Assembly: GCA_017992335.1 (NCBI GenBank)
Contig: JAGOOU010000016.1
Span: forward strand, 1 to 11,195
From: Candidatus Parcubacteria bacterium
GTDB lineage: Bacteria; Patescibacteriota; Minisyncoccia; Minisyncoccales; Minisyncoccaceae
Length of the DNA: 11,195 nucleotides
Reading direction: 5' to 3'
The stretch's first letter is position 1, and each line of letters opens with the position of its first letter. The position numbers and the translations under genes were made by a program. Shown piece after piece: positions 7,220 through 11,195 of this stretch. Under the pieces are notes generated by a model. The model worked only from the letters and a program-made list of their open reading frames with translations, was not told the origin of the DNA and did not search any database.

Positions 7220-8139
7220 AACCACTTTTTAATATAAAATATTATAAAAAATACAAAAGAAATTAAAGCAATGTAAAGCAATACGTACATAAATGCCATG
7301 GGATCATTTTGAAAAGGTAAATCAACGTTCATGCCAAAAATACTAGCAATAATAGTTGGTATTGTTAAAATAATCGTAAAAGAAGTTAAGAACCTTATTG
7401 TTTTATTTAATCTATTAGTAAAAAGAGCTTGATATGATTCTCTCAGACTCCTTATACTTTTTTCATTAACATTACAGATATCAGCTGATTGCTTAATACT
7501 AATAATTGTATCTTCTAACAAATCTGTATCGTAGGAATAAAGATGAACATATCCACCGCCAGCTATTGCTTCAAAAACATTTTTCATGGGTATCAAAACA
7601 GAAATATATTGATTAATAATTTCTTCGCTTCTAATTAATTCTACTATATCTAAATTTTCTACACTTTCAAGGTTTTTCTTCTGATAAAAAACACTACTTC
7701 TAATTTTTTTTATTTGCTTGGTAAAGTTTTTAGAAATTAATAAAAGAATATATATTAATAATTTACTTCTTTGAGTTGTGGAAAAACCGATTCCTTTTTC
7801 AATCATTGAATTGATTGTTTTATTAGACGAAGGAGATATAGTGAAAAAATACCTCGGAGTAACTATTAAGGTTAAAAGGTTGGTATAAATATCTTCTTGC
7901 TTTTCCTCTTGAGCGTCTCTTACGAAAACAATAATGTTTTCTCCTTCTCTTTCAATACGAGGCAATTCATATGGATCTAAAACATCATCTAAATCAAACA
8001 TGTCTAATCCAGTTAGTTCTAACACGTATTTTAAATCATCTTCTTTAACGTTTTCAATATTAATCCAACATCCGTCACGGATATCTTTGATTTTCTCTAA
8101 CTTCTCCTTTTTTATGTCTTTAAAATATATTTCAATCAT
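7216..8139 (-). CDS. corA: CorA-family magnesium (divalent cation) channel/transporter
   Basis: A 307-residue CorA homologue. The signature GMN lies at 269-271 in SIFGMNVDLPF, between TM1 (~250-268, FLTSFTIILTIPTIIASIF) and TM2 (~282-303). The protein ends with the usual basic tail KKWL. Residues 1-~110 form the cytoplasmic alpha/beta domain (WINIEN, LDPYELPRIEREGENIIV, LTLIVTPRYFFTISP), and ~120-250 the long stalk helices. Family members form pentameric channels that import Mg2+ and sometimes Co2+ or Ni2+; the metal preference is not readable here. Length is typical. ATG 8139 follows a strong promoter by ~30 bases of leader without a Shine-Dalgarno. It ends in TGA, overlapping the propeller gene's ATG. 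First gene of a three-gene unit. Family assignment very secure; the symbol is used for family membership, not proven orthology. Confidence 0.93.
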   Translation of the reverse strand: MIEIYFKDIKKEKLEKIKDIRDGCWINIENVKEDDLKYVLELTGLDMFDLDDVLDPYELPRIEREGENIIVFVRDAQEEKQEDIYTNLLTLIVTPRYFFTISPSSNKTINSMIEKGIGFSTTQRSKLLIYILLLISKNFTKQIKKIRSSVFYQKKNLESVENLDIVELIRSEEIINQYISVLIPMKNVFEAIAGGGYVHLYSYDTDLLEDTIISIKQSADICNVNEKSIRSLRESYQALFTNRLNKTIRFLTSFTIILTIPTIIASIFGMNVDLPFQNDPMAFMYVLLYIALISFVFFIIFYIKKWL

Positions 8140-8174
8140 TTAAAAATCAAATATGAGTAAATTGCTATTATCAC

Positions 8175-8203
8175 ATTATACTTTAATTTTGATTAAGAGT
8201 CAA
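8175..8203 (-). promoter_or_regulatory. Strong sigma-70-type promoter driving corA operon
   Basis: On the minus strand TTGACT (8203-8198, five of six) and TATAAT (8180-8175, six of six) are separated by exactly 17 bases. Initiation is expected near 8168, giving a ~28-base A/T-rich leader. The site fills most of the 80-base gap between the methyltransferase stop and corA, the largest minus-strand intergenic gap in the window. No ribosome-binding site is seen in the leader. Confidence 0.8.
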
Positions 8204-8219
8204 AGAATTATAAGTAATT

Positions 8220-8774
8220 TTATATTCTTACTATTTTAATTGTTTTGTTAATTGCTAAAACCTGCTCTTTAATTTCTAAATTACTCAAACCCTTAAGAGA
8301 TAAATAGTTCTTGAATGAGTTATAATGATATTCTCCTGCTAGCCACTCTATTGTTCTGACAACAAAAGAAGTAAAGTTTAATGGCACCGGATAATTATAA
8401 TCAGCAATAATAATTCTTCCGTCTTTTTTAGTTGTTCTTTTTATTTCCTTAAAAACCTTTTCTCTTAATTCTTGGTCTTTTTCGTGCAAAGCTAGAGTAA
8501 TTGAAACAACATCAAAATAATCATCAGGAAAGGGAAGGTGTTCTGCATAAGACACCCCAAATCTAACATTGCTTTTTCTGTTAATAGCAAAATTAATCAT
8601 TCTTTGATCAAGATCTATACCATAGACATAATCACTATACTTAGAAAACATCACTGCTTGATCTCCTGTTCCGCAACAAACATCAAGAACCCTATCCTGC
8701 TTCTTTATTTTCGCAATATCAGAAACTTTAATTCTGACATCTTTTAAAATATAATCTAAAAAAGTATAAAGCAT
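8220..8774 (-). CDS. Class I SAM-dependent methyltransferase (UbiE/Methyltransf_11-like)
   Basis: A 184-residue protein with the Rossmann-fold SAM site: motif I VLDVCCGTGDQA at 29-40, the acidic end of strand 2 at D54 (YGIDLDQRMI), AEHLPFPDDYFDVV at 77-90 and the ALHE post-motif at 95-98. GRIIIADYN at 119-127 is strand 5. The pattern is closest to UbiE-type and general Methyltransf_11 enzymes, but substrate cannot be assigned. It is shorter than UbiE (~250 residues) and lacks the usual N-terminal lead-in, so it is probably not the quinone-pathway enzyme. ATG 8774 shares one base with the stop of the 62-residue membrane gene (TAATG), indicating coupling. It is the last gene before the corA promoter, so it probably ends the ABC-permease operon. 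Fold secure; role unknown. Confidence 0.88.
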   Translation of the reverse strand: MLYTFLDYILKDVRIKVSDIAKIKKQDRVLDVCCGTGDQAVMFSKYSDYVYGIDLDQRMINFAINRKSNVRFGVSYAEHLPFPDDYFDVVSITLALHEKDQELREKVFKEIKRTTKKDGRIIIADYNYPVPLNFTSFVVRTIEWLAGEYHYNSFKNYLSLKGLSNLEIKEQVLAINKTIKIVRI

Positions 8775-8962
8775 TATTGGCTAATGTAAAAAATATATGC
8801 AAAAAAATGCAATATCAAAAACAAAATAGAAATTAAAGCTAAAAGTTTATGATTTTTAACTTTAATTTTGCCTTTTAAGGACATTGCCCCTGCGCTAGCA
8901 GTAATAATTAATATAAATATTCCTCCAATTATCCCTAAAATAATAATAGTATACAATGTCAT
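8774..8962 (-). CDS. Small two-helix membrane protein of unknown function
   Basis: A 62-residue protein with two hydrophobic helices (residues ~5-27 and ~39-60) joined by a short basic loop, KGKIKVKNHK (30-39). Two histidines, H38 and H52, sit at the start and middle of the second helix, 14 residues apart. The HKLLALISILFLILH spacing is reminiscent of heme-binding helices in small cytochrome-b-like proteins, but a second pair of ligands is absent, so this stays a guess. I do not recognise the family. It is likely real: ATG 8962 starts four bases after the permease gene and the stop overlaps the methyltransferase start, so it fits exactly into the operon. Confidence 0.7.
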   Translation of the reverse strand: MTLYTIIILGIIGGIFILIITASAGAMSLKGKIKVKNHKLLALISILFLILHFFAYIFYISQ

Positions 8963-8966
8963 ATGT

Positions 8967-10214
8967 TTATTCTTTTCTTAAAGCTTCTATTGGATCGACA
9001 TTGGCTGCTTTTTGAGCTGGATAAACTCCAAAAAACAAACCAGTCATGATTGAAAAAACAATTGAAAAAATAACAGAGCCGTAGGAAACAGAAAACGGCC
9101 AATTTAAACCATAAGAATTAGCAACTACATAAATAATAGAGACTAAAGATAAGGCTAAAATAATTCCCATAATTCCCCCCAGAAAAGTCAATATTATACT
9201 TTCAGTTAAAAACTGATAAAGAATATCTTTTCTTTTGGCTCCTACCGATCTTCGCAATCCTATTTCAAAAGTTCTTTCTACAACGCTTACATACATAATA
9301 TTTGTAATCCCTACTCCTCCAACGATCAAAGAGACTGCTGCTATGGCAGCTAAAAGAATCGTTATTCCATTAGTTACTGTTTCTGTCATCTCTTTTGCCT
9401 CAATCATTGTCATAACTTCAAAATCATCTCTTTCTGGATCATCAATATTATGCCTCTCTCTTAATAGATTAATAATGTCTTGCTTGGTTTCATTTATATT
9501 ATCAATATTTTTAACTTTTACAGAAACTCCAATAACGTAATCTGTTCCAAGTAATTTTTTCTGAACAGTTTTAGCAGGAATATAAACAATAGAATCCATA
9601 TCAAAATAAAAGATAGCTCCTCTTTTTTCTAAAACACCAACCACTTTAAAAGGCTTGCCTCTAATATATACGTTTTCTCCTACTGCTTTATTGTCTCCAA
9701 ACAAATTCTCTTTTACTCCTGCTCCTAAAACAATGACTGCACTTAATGTTTCCTCTTCTTCAAAAGTATAAAACCTACCTTCTTCAATATTAATTTCTTC
9801 AACTTCTGGAGCAGATGCACCATACCCAAAAACCAATGCTGTCTTGTTTTCTTCTTGATATTTTAATATTTCTTGACTTGTAACATAAGCATAACATGCT
9901 TGCACGTTGTTTAGTTTGCCTATTTCTTCAACGTCGCTATTTTTAAAAGTAGTCACGCTTATTCCTGTGGCCATATCGGTTGCTGATCCACTAGAACCTC
10001 TTCCAGGAACTCTTACCTCAGCATTAATAACATCAGAGCCATACATATCAATCTGGCCTAAAACTAATTGTTTCAAACTATCTCCTGAAGCAAGCATTAC
10101 AATTAAGGAAGCTATACCAATCGCAACAGCAATTATTGTTAAAACAGCCCTCATTTTTTGTTTGCTTAAACTTTCAATAGCTGTCCTAAAATAATTTAAA
10201 AAATTATTATTCAT
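8967..10214 (-). CDS. MacB/FtsX-type ABC transporter permease (second of tandem pair)
   Basis: A 415-residue permease with the MacB layout. TM1 is at ~22-43 after a short cytoplasmic start (SLSKQKMRAVLTIIAVAIGI), followed by a large extracytoplasmic MacB_PCD-type domain to ~260 and an FtsX domain with three helices (~284-305, ~337-363, ~378-397). The conserved cytoplasmic loop FEIGLRRSVGAKR (316-328) contacts the ATPase in known systems, and the C-terminus YPAQKAANVDPIEALRKE is typical. Such permeases work as mechanotransmitters exporting peptides, lipoproteins or antibiotics. The ATPase and any adaptor are not in the window. I start at ATG 10214, which overlaps the previous permease by eight bases, instead of TTG 10229 or ATG 10226. 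It is clearly paralogous to the upstream gene. Family very secure; cargo unknown. Confidence 0.92.
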   Translation of the reverse strand: MNNNFLNYFRTAIESLSKQKMRAVLTIIAVAIGIASLIVMLASGDSLKQLVLGQIDMYGSDVINAEVRVPGRGSSGSATDMATGISVTTFKNSDVEEIGKLNNVQACYAYVTSQEILKYQEENKTALVFGYGASAPEVEEINIEEGRFYTFEEEETLSAVIVLGAGVKENLFGDNKAVGENVYIRGKPFKVVGVLEKRGAIFYFDMDSIVYIPAKTVQKKLLGTDYVIGVSVKVKNIDNINETKQDIINLLRERHNIDDPERDDFEVMTMIEAKEMTETVTNGITILLAAIAAVSLIVGGVGITNIMYVSVVERTFEIGLRRSVGAKRKDILYQFLTESIILTFLGGIMGIILALSLVSIIYVVANSYGLNWPFSVSYGSVIFSIVFSIMTGLFFGVYPAQKAANVDPIEALRKE

Positions 10215-11195
10215 AACGCAATGCATCAATAGGATTTAATTTACTTGCTTTTTTAGCTGGAGCTAAGCCGAATATAACGCCAACTGATATGGAAACAAAT
10301 GTGGCGACAATAATTGCAGGAATAGATATCACTAAATCCCACTTAAACCCTAAAGACTTTGCTATAATAGCAACCAATACTGAAATTAATAATCCAACAA
10401 TAATTCCAATTATTCCGCTTAAAAAAGTGATAGTAATTGTCTCTAATAAGAACTGAAGAGTAATATGATAATTTTTAGCGCCAACCGCTTTTCTTAATCC
10501 TATTTCATTTATTCTTTCTTCAACTGTTGCGAGCATAATATTCATAATTCCAAAACCTCCAACTATTAAAGAAATAGCAGAAATTGCGATTAAGAAAAAT
10601 CTGATTGCCATAGTAACTGTTTCTAAAGCTTTTAAAGCTTCTTGAACAGAACGAACAGTAAAATCATCGTCTTTCGGATCTTCAATATTGTGTCTGTCTC
10701 TCAAAAAATCTTCGACTTGACTAATAGTTTTTTCAATGTTTTCTGTTTTATCTACTTTTATTCTCATCAAGCTTATATAATCAATACCGAGCAAAATATT
10801 TTGAGCAGTTTTGATTGGAACAAATAATTCATCGTCTTGGTTTTGAGTTAATCCGCCTCCTTTTTCTTTAAGTATTCCAATAATAGTAAAATTACTGTTT
10901 TTAATTTTAATTTTTTCTCCTAAAGGATTTTGGTCTCCGAAAAGTTTTTCTGCAACACCACTACCCAAAACAACCACCTTGGACTGTGACAATTCTTCTT
11001 CTTTAGAAAAAAATCTCCCTTTTTCTACTTCTGCATTATCAACTTCTAAAAACTCTTCACTGACCCCGTTAAAATTAGTGTCTACTTTTTTATCTTCCCA
11101 AGAAATCCTATCGTTTCCTTTAACATACATTGATACTGATTCAATAGAAGGATAAGCACTATTAGCCAATGCTTCTCCATCTTCATATTTTAAAC
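10207..11195 (-). CDS. MacB/FtsX-type ABC transporter permease (first of tandem pair), N-terminus outside window
   Basis: The frame is open through the right edge: codons upstream of TTG 11169 read LKYEDGEALA, matching the 'L..ED.eAl' start of the MacB periplasmic domain. The apparent start is therefore internal and TM1 is missing. What is present is ~329 residues: most of the extracytoplasmic domain (KVVVLGSGVAEKLFGDQNPLGEKI, FTIIGILKEKGG), then the FtsX domain with three helices, the INEIGLRKAVGAKN loop and the ending APAKKASKLNPIDALRYE. It shares RHNI(E/D)DP, VGGxGIxNIM and the loop motifs with the next gene. The two are similar but far from identical, so the duplication is old or both were acquired together. 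An ABC ATPase gene is expected just upstream of the window. Confidence 0.9.
   Translation of the reverse strand, partial: LKYEDGEALANSAYPSIESVSMYVKGNDRISWEDKKVDTNFNGVSEEFLEVDNAEVEKGRFFSKEEELSQSKVVVLGSGVAEKLFGDQNPLGEKIKIKNSNFTIIGILKEKGGGLTQNQDDELFVPIKTAQNILLGIDYISLMRIKVDKTENIEKTISQVEDFLRDRHNIEDPKDDDFTVRSVQEALKALETVTMAIRFFLIAISAISLIVGGFGIMNIMLATVEERINEIGLRKAVGAKNYHITLQFLLETITITFLSGIIGIIVGLLISVLVAIIAKSLGFKWDLVISIPAIIVATFVSISVGVIFGLAPAKKASKLNPIDALRYE

Noticed and set aside
8188..8204. Inverted repeat TTTGA/TCAAA as terminator of the methyltransferase gene
   Set aside because: The five-pair stem is purely A/T-rich apart from one pair, has no T-tract after it, and overlaps the corA -35 region, so it is better explained as promoter sequence.
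9235..9540. 101-codon plus-strand open frame, and similar ones at 6360-6656, 1641-1919 and 9907-10194
   Set aside because: All are inside well-supported minus-strand genes in shadow frames, without domains, promoters or spacing that would support them.
11167..11169. TTG at 11169 as the true start of the first permease
   Set aside because: The frame continues to the window edge with sequence matching the MacB periplasmic domain, and TM1 is missing, so the gene starts outside.
1..11195. Alternative genetic code with TGA as Gly or Trp, as in some CPR groups
   Set aside because: No in-frame TGA is needed within any gene; corA ends at TGA in a classic ATGA overlap, and Trp is encoded by TGG.

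Overview
The window is strongly A+T-rich, tightly packed bacterial DNA. It uses the standard bacterial code: TGG encodes Trp, and TAA, TAG and TGA all act as stops. Genes are separated by 1-16 nt or overlap, except at two promoter-bearing gaps. Shine-Dalgarno sequences are almost absent. The protein set is mostly membrane-anchored envelope proteins with DUF3298, Gmad2, GerMN and beta-repeat domains. This looks like a small-genome Gram-positive-type or Candidate Phyla Radiation (Patescibacteria/Parcubacteria-like) organism. That assignment is an inference from style and domain content; no taxonomic marker gene is present.

Layout, left to right. (a) Positions 1-229 (+) hold the 3' end of a DUF2090/IolC-type gene, the only plus-strand gene; its stop codon overlaps that of the converging minus-strand operon. 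All other genes are on the minus strand. (b) 226-4416, read right to left, is an envelope operon: a DUF3298-Gmad2 anchored protein, a PspC protein, a LiaF-like protein fused to a GerMN domain, and a beta-CASP metallo-beta-lactamase ribonuclease. (c) 4441-4470 is a compact control point where the terminator of the upstream operon and the promoter of the envelope operon share one hairpin. (d) 4468-8139 is a three-gene unit: a CorA-type Mg2+ transporter, a membrane-anchored seven-bladed SBBP propeller and a membrane-anchored WG-like repeat protein. It has a near-perfect sigma-70-type promoter at 8175-8203. (e) 8220-11195 is the downstream part of another operon: two tandem paralogous MacB/FtsX-type ABC permeases (the first cut by the window edge), a 62-residue membrane protein and a class I methyltransferase.

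The most interesting unit is (b). GerMN and Gmad2 ('GerMN-associated') domains are often found in one polypeptide. Here they sit on two different membrane proteins of one operon, one joined to a DUF3298 domain and the other to a LiaF-like domain, with PspC encoded between them. This suggests an envelope-stress or envelope-assembly complex whose parts are split between genes. Unit (d) is also unusual: an ion transporter gene translationally coupled to two large surface beta-repeat proteins.

There are no tRNA or rRNA genes, CRISPR arrays, insertion sequences or phage genes that I can support. No gene-free stretch exceeds 80 bases.
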